Of a DNA stretch of 64,000 bases, positions 1 to 20,800 are shown in pieces; within the stretch, counting starts at the first letter, position 1, and each line of letters starts with the position of its first letter. Location: NCBI RefSeq assembly GCF_030463565.1, contig NC_134651.1, positions 11,606,734-11,670,733 of the forward strand, in the 5' to 3' direction. Origin of the DNA: Pelecanus crispus (Eukaryota; Chordata; Aves; Pelecaniformes; Pelecanidae). A program made the translations under genes and the position numbers. The notes under the pieces are model-generated. The model had not been told where the DNA came from, ran no database searches, and saw only the letters and a program-made list of their open reading frames with translations.

Positions 1-8288
<8,288 letters not shown>

Positions 8289-11004
8289 CTCCTCACGCTG
8301 CCTCCGCTCCCCCCTTCCGCTTCCGGGTCCGCGCCGGAAGCAGCGACGGGAGCTCGGCGGGGACAGAGCAGCGCGGGGCGGCGGCGCGCGTTGGCGGGCG
8401 GGCAGCGGCCCCGCTCCCCGCCCCTGCGGCCCCGGCCGGGCGGTTCTGCGGGGCCCGGCCCCGGAGAGCGGGGCAGGCCCTGCCAGGGCCCCGCTCCCTG
8501 TTGCGTGAGCCGGCCTAGCAGAACGCGGGCCGCGGGGTGAGCGGGCGGGTCAGAAACTCCTCGCTGCCTCCCCAGCCTTTCGCCCCGTCCGTCAGCACCT
8601 GCGTGGGGAAGATCCGCCATCGCCGGACCGGTCTTCCTCAGGCAACGCTGTGGGAGCGAGCGGCTCGCAGGGGCTGCGGCAGCAGCTGGCCCGCATGCCC
8701 GCGCCTCGGGAGCGGGGCGGAGGCGTTTCTGTCAGCAGCCCCCGAGGAGGGAGAGGGTGGGGAGCGGAGCAGCGCTCCCCGCCATTGCAGGGCACAGCCA
8801 GCACCCAGCGGAGGCGAGGGGAAGGCCTGCATTTCCCCCACACAGACATTTCCCAGATGACTTTGGGGTGCGTGTAGCACTTTGATGCAACCCTGGGGAC
8901 TTCCAGTTTAGGAAAAAGTTATATTTTCTTGATATGCTTCCTAACTGTGATGTGCTTGTGCTGCGTTTCCAGATCTCCAACTGCTGTTTCTGCAAAAGCC
9001 AGCCTTGCTGTGAACCAGCCCTTCAGCACTCACACCTTCCATCAAGGAGTGACCCCCAAAACCCACAGTCCCTGAGGGACCTCTCAGAGCCCACCCAGAG
9101 AGGAGAGAAGAAGATGTGGTTTCTGGGGGCAGGGGTGGCATTTGTCTTCCCCCAGCTTGGTGGAGCAGCCCCAGTTTGGGTGCTGCAGGTGATGGTGCCT
9201 GGCTGTGCGCTCTGCTCAGACACTGTCAGCTTTGTGGATCCTGATCCCGCCAACCACCCCTGCCCCAACCCAGGCTCTGTCCTCATGCAGGTCTGGTTGT
9301 CCCTCTTAATGTGTTTCAATATTGGCCCAGCTCTCAGAAGAGGATCGGCCACGTACAGTCCTTGGCACAGAAAGCGTGCTCTCGGCTGAATCCCTCCTCC
9401 GCCGCCTCTCTCTGCTGCCAGTCCCAGTGCTGTGATCTCTCTTGCCTGGCACAGCTCATGCAGCACTGCTGCCTGCTCGTTTTTCAGTTAGAGCAAACTG
9501 TGTCATAACCCCTGCATTCCAGGCCAGGAAAACAGGCTGAGAGACTTCTCCAGGGAGCTCCCAATGGGCTGGCAGCAGGAAGGCTGTGGAGAGCCCTGAG
9601 CCTGGCGTCAGGAGGGCCCTTACCAGTGCTGGGTGCTGCAGGAGCTGGTGCTCACTGCCCTGCCCTGTTGTTACGCTTCTGCCCCTCTCCACGTGGGACA
9701 GGCGTTCACAGCCCCTGCTCTGTCTCCTCACCAGCCTACCTTGGATTCTTGTCCCTCGCTCCCCATAAACTGCGCCACTGTGACACCCTGCTCTGGTCCT
9801 CGCTGCTCTCGTCTGCTAGCAACTCTGCACCCGCCCACTGACTGACCAGCCAGAGACTCAAGGAGCTGATACACAGTTCAGCTGTGATCTGAGAAAGAAA
9901 CATGGGGCACTTGCACCCCCACCTCCAAAGCAGGGCCCTTCCCCAGGGTGGAACCTTGTATGCACTTATCAGCCCAAGGCACACAGTATGGCCTTTCCAT
10001 CCTGGTGACAGGGGTAATTAAGGGAGACTCAACCCAATCATAGACCTACAGTACAGTCCCAGTGTCGCGGGCAGCTTGTACGGTCCCCGTGGCAGTGCTG
10101 AGGGGTCTTTGCTGGGAGTGGGAGAAGAGTATCACATGCAACATGCATCATCCCTTTTCATTGGTTGAACTGAAGGTTCAGGGCTGAGTTGGTAGAAAAC
10201 AACTCTCCTCTGTTTCCTGAAGGACTCTGCAGCATTGGGTATTCCCTGAAATTTCCCTTACCAGTTAAAATGTTCAGGCATTGCTTACGTGGTGCCATCT
10301 GCGCCCAGTGACTTGTGACTGAGCCCTTGCTGTGCCGCACCTTGTGGCTGAGTTGCTTGACCTTAGCTAGTTGTTTGGAATAAAGCAGCAAGGATGGACA
10401 CAGTGAACAAATAGAAATGAGCTGCCCCAGGGAAATAAATCGTCCCCATCCTTTTCAAAAATAGGTATCCACGTACCCTTGGGAATCCTGTTGCCTCGGC
10501 AAAGAAACTAACCGTGGAACAAAAGCTCCCAGATGGTTTCAGCCCAGGGGTTACAGCTTGAGGAATGATCCAAGAGGTGGATTTGTCATTGCCTGAGGGC
10601 ACGACGACACCTTCCTTCCTGCCTACGTAGCACTAAGTGCATAAACAGCACCAGAAATCAGGTCTGATCCAGCCTGCACAGCCCACTGCCTGTGTCGACA
10701 CTGGGCACACCGAGCTTGACAGGAGAATCAGCAGATTATCTGGCTAATTACATCCTGTTCTCTCCAAATGAGGCGAGTATCCAACACGTTGCGCTGGTAA
10801 ATTGGCAAGAGCAGGGGAAGACAAATCAAGGTAATTGCTAATGAACTGAACTCAAAATCAGCCTGATAAATATTCTTCAGGCTTTGCACACACGTTTCCC
10901 TTTGGTTTCACCGGGGACTTGCAGGCTGGTAGCACCCAGGCCAAACATTTTCTGAAAGCAGTATAATTCCAGGGGAGCTTTTAAAGTTAAAGTTAGCTCA
11001 TGAA

Positions 11005-11130
11005 AATTGAATGAGACTGGACTGGGTTAGACTGGAGGTTCATCAAGCCCAGTATCCCACAGTGGCTGGGCAGGGGGTTGGAAAGACACATAGGCTGTAG
11101 GCCTTTTTCTTACTCCCCCATCCTTGGATA
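11005..11130 (+). repeat. Possible degraded CR1/L3-like fragment
   Basis: The core CATCAAGCCCAGTATCCCAC followed by AGTGGC resembles the widespread amniote CR1-like sequence with CATCTAGCCCAGTATCC and CAGTGGCC. It is heavily diverged and the family cannot be fixed by eye. Confidence 0.35.
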
Positions 11131-14100
11131 TCTCTGGACAGAGCATCATGGGGCAGCATCCACGAGTTCTGGGAATGATGTGTGTGGTGGGGATGCTCTG
11201 CGTTCTGGGGCATTCTCCCAGTCTCTGCTCCTACATTTTTAACCCTTCTCTCTTTCCCGTTTGTTGTCCTCTCTAAGCATTTGGTTGGTCTCTGGCTTTT
11301 CCCTCTGTGTAGACGATGGCCCATGAGGCATTGCTAAGGCTTGGCAGGTGGCTCCAGATTTGGTCCTATTTTAGATAGCTTTGGGGCTCCACATTCATCA
11401 GGGCTGAGTGGGACCTGTGTCAGGGAGTCCCCAGGGTGGTGAGACTTGCAATGAAGAGGATCACAGGAGGTCTGCATGGAGGAGCCACGTACCTAGCATG
11501 AGCCTGGTTTCCCCTCACATGTCCTGCCTGGTGGCCAGCAGCTCTGATGCCCTTGGAGCATCCTTGGGTGCCTCGGCAGGGCTATGGGATGTGTGTCATC
11601 TCAACTGCAGGTCAAAGATGCAGTTAGTGCCTAAACTCAGCTCTTCCTGGCCCACGCCACGCTAGCAGGGAGCCTGGTTTGGCCGGGGCTCTCCCCACAC
11701 AGTGTCAGAGGTGACATGGGGCAGGCTTGCTCCTGCCCCTGGGAGAAGTGGTAGGCAACAGCCAGGACGTGCTTATGTTGACCAGCCCTCCTGCACGCCT
11801 GAACGGCTCTGTGCCTGACACAAGATTTACCTGAGCACCGAACCAAGTCCTGCAGGTAAAAAGAAAACTGCAGACCACAAGTAAGTCAGCAAATGTGAAA
11901 GCCAGAGGACTCTGCATCCCAACTCTTCTGCCTCACTCCCTCCATCCCACATCCTAGGCTCTGGCCAAGCTGACAGCAGGGACACTGACTGACTCACAGG
12001 CTATTCCTCCGCTGTTTGCTCATTTGGGCCTCTCCTGTGCTTTTCAGCAGAGGGTTTCTGCCAGATGACCTGCTGGGCTTCCTCTGCTCTCAGCATCCTG
12101 CTGCTTCTTGGTTGGCAGTCTTGAGAAGGGGAGCCAAAGACATGAGGCCACCCTGTCTGTGTCCCCCTGGGTTTCCATCCACCTTGGGGTGCTGCTCACA
12201 GAACTCTCTGGTGGCCTTTTCCGCCAGTGACATGCTGGGCACAGCATCATTCACCTGCTAACAGGCAGGATGCACTACTGCTGCCCAAGCTCTGGGCTGC
12301 CACAGCTCCCTGTAGCTTGGCTGCCCCGTGTTTCATGTTGCCCCCATGCCAGATGGGATGTGCAATGAGGCAGGCGGCTGCTGCACCAGCACCTCCCCAG
12401 CTGCCAGAATATGGAGAAAAGGCTGGGGGTGTCCTGTTGCAAGGAGCAGAGCATTTGCGGGGAGCAGAGTGCAGGAGTGGGGTGCTGCTGGTAGATGCTC
12501 ACCCCATGCCCCTGGGTACCACGCAGGTGTGCCAGGCTGAGCAAGTTCCCCACGGCTGGCACGGGTCTCCCGGGATGGGCAAGGGACAGCAAAAGTGCCG
12601 CAGTGCCTGGAGAAATGACATCCGTGTGACAGTCTGTCTGCCACTGACCAGCCCTGCCTGGAGCTCAGGAACATGAAATGAGAGGATAGGTGGAGAAAGC
12701 ACTGCTAAGTCCCAGAGTAAACTTCTCTCTAATTTACTTCCCCGGGGCTTTTCCTGCTCCCAGGCTCTCCCCTCACAGACAGAGACTGGGCTGTAGGCTA
12801 CATTGCCCTGGATATTTTAGCTGAGTTTCCATCCCTTTACAAGCCTTGCTCCAGTTTCTCCCCCTTGCAATGGTTTTGCTCTCTCCCCATGGCCTCAGCA
12901 AGCAACAGCTACTTCCAGACTCCTTATGTAGCTCTTGGATGAAGTCTGTGTGTGTCCAGCTAACAGACAAGTTCTCGCGCCGGTAACCACAGTGCGGGTG
13001 CAGGGGCATGGGTGTGCTGCTCTTCTGCTATTGCTGCTCACGCTCTGGCTCCATCCTTTGCTGATTCATCTCTCTGGTCACTCTTAGAGACTGATGAGGC
13101 TTTAGGCATAGCAGGCGCAGGCTCCTCAGCTCAGCAAGGACACCCTGCCGGGGGGGTGGGAAGTGAGTCAGTGGCCATCTGGGCTTGGCATGTGCTCCAG
13201 CCCTGGGGACAGCAGCCCCTGGAGGCAGCCACCCTGCATGACCCCAGAAGCCGCTCAAGTCTGAAGAGCAAAACACATTTCCCATCGGGGACAGTGCTGG
13301 AGCAGTCACAGGAACCAGCACTCCCGATCACGCGGGGGACTGCCTGAGCATAAACACCCAGGAGATCACTTTCTCCCTGAGTAAGGCTCATGAGTCTGCA
13401 GACTAGTACTTCCCCTGTCCTTTCTATGTTCCTTATTCACATAGGACTTTTTGCACCAGTGCTACATTGGTAACACCTCCTTCCCTGGGGTCGCTGGCCT
13501 TCAAAGCCTAGGTTAGTCCTGGGTTTACCCAGCTTAGCGGTCCCGTTTGGCTCTGCACTGAGCCATGTGAAATGATGCAGCAGCCCACGAGCAGGTCCTT
13601 TTTCCCAGTTCAGTGGTGCACAAGGTGGGAGGTAGCAGAGCTGCCTCCTGTTTTCTCAGCTAACCCTTTTTCAGCTCTGATCCATGTGGATTCCTGTAGT
13701 GGGGGAAGCTGGGAACAGCCCTTCCCAAGCAGGTATGTAAGGGTAGCCCAGAGAGGCTCGCACTTCAGTAATAAACAGTGTCTGGTAGGAAGGGATACAT
13801 GGGCTCCCAGAAACAAAAAGATGTCTCCTTTGGAAAGACAAAGGGCAGAGCAAGATGTGGGGCTGGGTAATGGCAACCTTGGGACTGTGGGGATGGGCAG
13901 GGAAATGCTGTGCTGCAGAGGGTTACAGGGACAGGACCTGGTGTCACCTGCATCATGAAAAGGGAACCTGTGGTGCCAAACCAGGGCTGCTGGGGACAAG
14001 GAGGGAATTCCCTGGCTCTAAACAGCCAGGGAAAATACCCAGGAGAAGGATGGCTGGCCACTCTCTGACCCAGGGCCTCATTTCAAGAGCTCCCTAGCTG

Positions 14101-17100
14101 GCTCCAGCCCATCCCTCCACTCCATCCCACATGAAGGCCTTACACCACCGCCACAGAGCAGCTGTCAGCGGGAATTGCTGCTCTGTTCCTGCTCCCTTGC
14201 TCCGAGATGGGGCTGCTCTCCTCTCCTGTGCGAGGGCAGAAGGCAGGGTTATTCCTCATCCCTCATCTTGTCCAGGGGAGGAAAAGGGCTCTTGCAGCAT
14301 CCCCTCCCGGAGCAGTCCCTGCCCTGTCTGGAGGAGATTCCGAAGGAGGAGCCGTCCATCCCTCTGCCTCCTCCCTGCTACCGGCACCAGATGTACCATT
14401 TCAGGAAGGAGGCAGCCCTGCTTCCCACCGCCTGATCTGCCAGAAGCGAGGGGAAGCTTTGATCAAGGCACAGCTATCTGTGCTCTGATCACTGTCTTTC
14501 CTGCAAGGGCCCTGTTCAGAGGAGAGGGCACATTTCCTTTAACCATTCATCCCCTGCAAGCCTGGAGGTCCACAGGAAAGGCACATTTATCAGAGCTCTT
14601 GGCCCAAGGGGCTTCACATTTCCAGGGATGGCTGGGAACTGAGAGATATTCAGTAGCTGTGCCATTTCAAGGATCCATTCAGTTGCTCGTGCACCCAGAG
14701 TTTTGGTTTAGAAAAGCTTTGTGTTGGCTCTGCCTTAAGATCTAATTAATAAAGAGAGAGAAGGGGAACTTTCTCAGGGGAACTCAGCAGCCCCCTTCCA
14801 TCACATCAAAGCCGTTGAGAGATCATGTTATCTTGATAGATGTTGTACACTACAGATCTGGTTACTGAACTTATGTTTCCCATGGACTCATTCCAACACT
14901 TCTTTTAATTTGTCAGGGATATATTTCAAGCTGTGATATGCACATGGTTGCAGAAAAGTAGAAGGAAGTAGCTGATTAATGACTTTTTTCCTGGTAGTGT
15001 AGAAGTGCTGGTTCAAGCTGTAGTAGATACCAAAGAAAAGGTAATATACTGGAAACCAGAAAAATAAAAGGAAGTCTCTTGGATTAGAGGTTCCTTTTCT
15101 GTTTCTTCCAAGACAAAGCAATTAATAATGCTATGAAGCAATGTGCTAAGCTGTGTGATGAAGGTCTATACCTGAGACATGCTGAGGAATTCATCACAGT
15201 GCTCCCACCACTTTTCTGTCACATCAGTGGGAGTACTACGCACAGGCAGTTGAGATACCTTGTCTCTGGGAGCAGCTTCCCAGACTCCACTTGTCTGCAG
15301 CACTCTCCTTCGAGTGCTGGTTTGGGTGCCCTAAACAGATGTATTATTTCTACTTCTTTTCATCCTTTTGCAATCAACCACAATCTGAAGCACTGGTGAC
15401 ACCACCAATCACAAGGTTTGATATCTGCCACCTTGTAGTTATCAAACTTGTTTCTTGCTTGATGCAGTTACCTGAGATGAAATGAAATTATTAGCTCCAT
15501 GAGGCAGGAATACACCCCCCTCCTTGGCACTCAGACAGCTCCTGACTCGGCTGGGCTTGATGCACGCTGTCAGAGCTGGGCTGGAGTGCCTCTGGGGCTG
15601 TCTGTCCCCATCGCAGGGCCACTACTTCCAAAGAGGGACTCCAGGCATGGCTGCTTGCCAATACTATATATGGGAATAAACACTCTTAGCAGCATCGTAA
15701 CACTCGGCTTTGATCCTCATCCCTTAGAGGTAACCTGACAGCTCTAATCCCTGCAGTGCAGATACACAAACAACCTCTTGGGTAGAGGCATATGTAAAGA
15801 CCTGGCTTGGACTTTGCAGGGGTGTCCGCAATGACGTGAAGTGCAAACCAGGGCAAAGGTAAGCCCAAAGACACCATGGCTGTAGTAACTCAGCGCTGGT
15901 GCAAGAAGGGAGTCCAGAGCATGCAGCCCTAAATGCACAGGCAGGGCTCAGCTCTCCCTCCCCATGGCTGGATGGCAGAGGGAACACCCCTGCAGAGACA
16001 TCACCCAGACCTACTCTTACCTATAGGTGACACGGGCGTTCAGCTAGAAACTTGATCTAAATTGTATCTCTGCCTGCAATCACAGGACATCAGAGTGTGA
16101 TCTGATAAATGCGTGCAGTAAAATGTGTTCTAAACCATCTCTGTGCATTTCTCTGTGCAAAACACTGCAATCACACCGAGGAAATAGAAAAGCAACAAAC
16201 CCAGTTGGACTTAATTCATATCAGACTGTAGCCGTATTAAGTGCACTGCAGAGAGCAGGCCCTGGCTTTTTTAAAGACAGAGGAGACAGCAATAGGATTC
16301 ACAAAGGTCGTGCAATGCTTGAGCTCATTTTTCCCACCCACATGAAGAGCTGCTGTATTTTCAAAGCAGAGCAGCTGGTGATTGATGCTACATGTGCCTC
16401 ACTCCGACAAGGAGCTGGGTCTGAACAGGCTATTTTCCATTAGTTCAAACTGGTTCAATCTGCTGTCTTTAAGAGGAAGTCAGATGCTGCCCACTGATGG
16501 GGATGATCTTTTGCACAGCTGTGGTTTGAGACCTTGCTCTGCTTTCCATACAGCGACTCCTTTGCCTCTGTCACATGGTTTCCAGCAGTCATGCATTTTT
16601 TAGGAGGAGGAACTGAGCCATGAGTTGGAGATGTGATACAGTTGTGGCCACAGAACAAGCTGATGACCACCCCAGGAGTTGAGCACCATCACCCTGCTCC
16701 CATCCTGTAACTGCATGCTGGAGGAGGTGGTTTTGATGCTTCTAGACTTTACATCCCCCAGCTCCCACATGCTGCATTCCCAGTCCTGGGGAGAGGGCAT
16801 GGTGGGTCTGGAGGCTGGGCCATTCTTCGGTTATCAGTATTAGGCTGGGTTTGTTATTCCAAGCATTGTGGGACTGTGATTGATGTTAACCAGGCTGCAG
16901 ACCCTAGAGCTGCTTCCCAGTCCTTGAGCACCGGCCTCATCTCTGCAGCCATGGCTGAGAAGGTTCCTGTCCCCCCGTGTCGCGATGGAGAGCAGCACGC
17001 AGCAGCCGGAGTGCTTTGTTTCCAGTTGACCCGACTAAGCCATGATTACACACGGGGCTTTTCCTATTAGTGGCTCAGAAACAGCTGGGGGACTCCTCCC

Positions 17101-17489
17101 CCCCACGTCTGCAGAGCAGGGACAGGCACATGCCATGCATGTTTGGCAATGCAAACCTGCTCCAGACATATGCTTTCCTATTCGGGGACTTCTGTAGTCT
17201 TAACAAACAGCCTCAAGGTTTCAGACTGATCAGTATTTCCCTTTGGGGTATATCTTCACTGCAAGCTTTGCCTTGGCTAACTCAGGCTGTTGCCTAGGCT
17301 TTGTCCCAAACTTTTTGGTGTCCCACAATTGTTGTCTCACAAGGGGAGTTTGTTACCTGGTGTGCAATAATCCAATTCACGCACTGAGTCCAGATATTGA
17401 TTTTATTTCATTTCTGCGCAGAGGTGGGTGCTAGGTGGTAATTCCACAAAGCTAGCACACACGGTAATATTTTGACATATTTATACTCC

Positions 17490-17805
17490 AGAAGAGGGCC
17501 ACAAAAATGATCCAAGGCCTGGAGCACCTCTCTTATGAGGACAGGCTGAGAGAGTTGGGGTTGTTCAGCCTGGAGAAGAGAAGGCTGTGGGGACACCTTA
17601 TTGCAGCCTTTCAGTACTTAAAGGGGGCCTGTAGGAAGGATGGGGACAATCTTTTTAGCAAGGCCTGTTGTGACAGGACAAGGAGCAATGGTTTTAAACT
17701 AAAGGAGGATAGATTTAGTCTGGATAAAAGGAAGAAATTTTTTACAATGAGGGTGATGAGGCACCTAAAGGTCCCTTCCAACCCAAAGCATTCTATGATT
17801 CTGTG
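17490..17805 (+). mobile_element. CR1 LINE, 5'-truncated 3' end with internal deletion
   Basis: Begins at GAAGAGGGCCACAAAAATGA and follows the chicken-type CR1 3' region (ATGAGGACAGGCTGAGAGAG, GGTTGTTCAGCCTGGAGAAG). It ends CCTTCCAACCC and then ATTCTATG ATTCTGTG, the 8-bp repeat tail of CR1. Compared with the copy at 50989 it lacks most of the segment between ATGAGGGTGATGAGGCAC and CTAAAGGTCCC, so it carries an internal deletion of about 100-150 bp. It is a non-autonomous fossil. Confidence 0.93.
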
Positions 17806-20800
17806 TTGCTATATATCACTCCTTTATATTAGCTTTTTGTAGCATCATTGGTTCTTTGTCTCTTTGTCTTGATTTAAAGACACAATGTTCCATAATTTCA
17901 CTGCGCAGGCCCAGTGGGTAAGGGTCTTCATGTGGAGGCAGGAATATTTTGGCAAAGAGGTGTGTGTTTTCCATGCAAATGAGGGTAGTTCATTTAAAGT
18001 TCATATACTCTTTTAGTTCGCATCAAATTCCATGCTCTGCTGCCCAAGTATTTCTTTGTGAGTGATAAGTCTCTGCTTTCTCTAACATTTTGTCCTTGGG
18101 TAAATTTCATTCTCTACTAGCTGCCCTCGACATTATGTTACTTGAGACATCACAACGGCGGTCCCCATGGTCCCAATGGTTGATGCAATGAGAGGAGAGA
18201 TGAGCGAGTGCCGTGGCCACCCAGACTGAGGCCCATCCTCCTCACACTGTGGCTCCAGTCCATCACCTGGGGGCCAAGAGTCCCACAGGACACATGTGCT
18301 CACCCACCATTAACTGTGCCTGTCCCACACAGAGCCCTGGGGAGGGTAGCAATGCATGGAGGGGAGCATGGGGCTCCTGAGGATATGGGCACCTGGGTGC
18401 TGTGGTGGCATTGCAGCATGGCTGCTGGTACTCAGGCAGAGCTTCCCAAGGAAGCAAAAGGAATTAGCTCAGAAAAACAAGATGCACGTAGAGGGGTTGT
18501 CTCGGGAGCCCCCAGGAAACCAGTCCTGACTCTTCCTGGGGGGAGAAAGCAGGAGACAACTGTCTCTGCTGCTTTCTTCCTCAGCAACAGAGCAGAGCAA
18601 GTCTCCCCAAGCCCTCCTAATTACTCACTGCTGCCTCGAGTTCCCATCCCCTTGCTGTCTGGACACAGAGCTGCTTGCCTTCCCCTACGACCCAGAGCAG
18701 GAGTCTCCAAAAAACAGCTCCTTGCACCATTGCCACTGCATGCAGCAGGGCTGGCCCCTGGGATCCAGGAGAGCCCCAGCACCAGCTGCAGCAGCAAGGA
18801 CAGAGCTGTGTTGGACTTGCAGCTTCCCCTTTTTCCCAGTTTTCATCTGCACAACAGCAGTCCCAGAGGCCCAACACTCTGACCTTGGCTGTCCTTGTTT
18901 GCTTCTAAAACTGACTGATCACACTGGTGAGCTCCAAAATTGGCATCCCAGCTGGCCTCTTCTCCGCCACATGGGATTCCAGGCACCACTAGGGGCTCCC
19001 AACATTTCTAATTATTTTCCTCCTTGTTTTGAAGCCCTTTCTGTTCATGCTGCTTATGGTGTTTCCAATGGGATGGAAAGCTCCTCTCCCTGCAGGCTGC
19101 CTGCTGTGTGCTCGCTGAGGCTGGCTCATCCTTCCTGTGCACCTCAAGGGACGCTTGGGAGTACAGGGGCAAAAGCAGGCTGGTGGTTGCCTGGTAGCAT
19201 GTACTAGGCTGGAGGGCAGAAGGTGCACTATGGAAAAGCCCAAGGGCTTGAGAACACGTGAGGAAATAGAGACCTTGACTCCAGCGGTAGTGGCAGTCCC
19301 TGCAGTGTTGCCTTCCTTACGGATCTGCTGCCAGGCACCAGGGAAACATCTCGTCTTCCCAGCAGAGCGGCTGGCGCGGATGTGAAGTACATAATGCCCA
19401 GCTGAGCTATCATCAACAAGCATCTCCACAGAGGATGAGAGTAGGTGGTGAGGGAGCTAATGGCACCCACGAACCGTGTCCTGGGGGAGGAGGGTGCAGC
19501 AGAGGAAGGTATTGGACGTCACTGCCACACAGCTTCACCAAGACTTTGGATGGATGCTGACAGGGTCACTTCACAATGGATGTAGGAAACAGGGAGGGTT
19601 TGGGGGAATGAGAGGGAAGCCATGGCTACTGCTAAGTTCATCATCTGCCGGAAGATCACAGAGATGGGCCTTGTCCATGCCTGATGTGTGCCTTGTGCAC
19701 CAGGAGCTGCTCGCATGAGCTGTAGTGTTGTGGATGCTGACAGGGAGAGCAGCAGGAGGGAGCACTTTGCACGCTGACCTGTGGCTCTCGCGGCTGCATC
19801 CATGCATCATTTTTCTACGGTACGTCCTGATGGTGCCCGTCAAGCAGGCCCTGCACAGCCATATAAGCAGCTGGGTAAGAAAACCACATCTCAGTACAAG
19901 GACCTTGTCACCGTGTCCGGCTCTGCTGTTTCCACATAGCTGGAAGCAGTGACACCTTCACCTTGGTGAGCCCATAGCTCTGTTTTTAGAGGCAGAAGAC
20001 GAGTGAACAGACCGTGCCCTGCCCTGGCAGCAGGCTGTGACCATGACCCTGGGAGCCAACAGGAAGGTCGTGCTGCGTCATGCCCCAGTCACCACCTCTG
20101 GGTTTTTTAAGGTGTTTCAGTTTCCCCACCACAACCTGCATCAAGCATGGTGCTGTCTCTGACACACCACTCTGACGTAGCCGTTGTCCTCTCCTTATGC
20201 TCTGGCTTGGGGACAATCCTGAACTGCTCTTGGGGAGGGGGTAGAGGAGTTTGTCCCCCCATGCTTAGTGCTGCAGACTAACCAAAGCCACTACTGCACA
20301 TCTGCAGACTACGGCTAATAGGCAGCTGAAAGGAGGTAGCTCCCAAAGCCAGAGCGGTATAGCTGGGATGCATCCCAGCCTGTTAATGTTCGTCCTGGTT
20401 TTTTTTTATTATTTTAGCATTGTTTGGCCTTTCCACTAACTTCATGAAATAACCAGCCATACAACACAGCCAAGGCCCAAGTCTGCTGTGCCTGTGAGAG
20501 CAGGCAGGCTTCAGCTTGACCCATGCTGCAGATTTCTAACCATTACTCATTAACTGTGGGTGTGGTGCAAGCTGTAGGAACCACACAACTTGCTACTGTG
20601 TGTAGATCTGCACCCGCTTCTGGTCTCCGGACAGTGATTTGCCCTTGAATTGATCTTGTCCTCTGAATAATCAGGTTTATAGAAGAAAGATTGAACAATC
20701 AGTCTAGAGATGAACTGCCTTGAACTGGTTTTCTGTGCTGGATTACACTTTAAATGTTGCAACAGCTTTGAGAGCTTCTGGCTTTTCCCTGTAAGAAAAA

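Noticed and set aside
14131-14745. 204-codon plus-strand frame in the spacer
   Set aside because: Composition is Pro/Ser/Cys-rich, overlapping frames are also open, and there is no splice context or recognised domain. The AATAAA near 14748 is not enough to call a gene.
18208-18882. 224-codon plus-strand frame in the spacer
   Set aside because: Moderately GC-rich sequence with several overlapping open frames on both strands; no domain or conserved motif seen.
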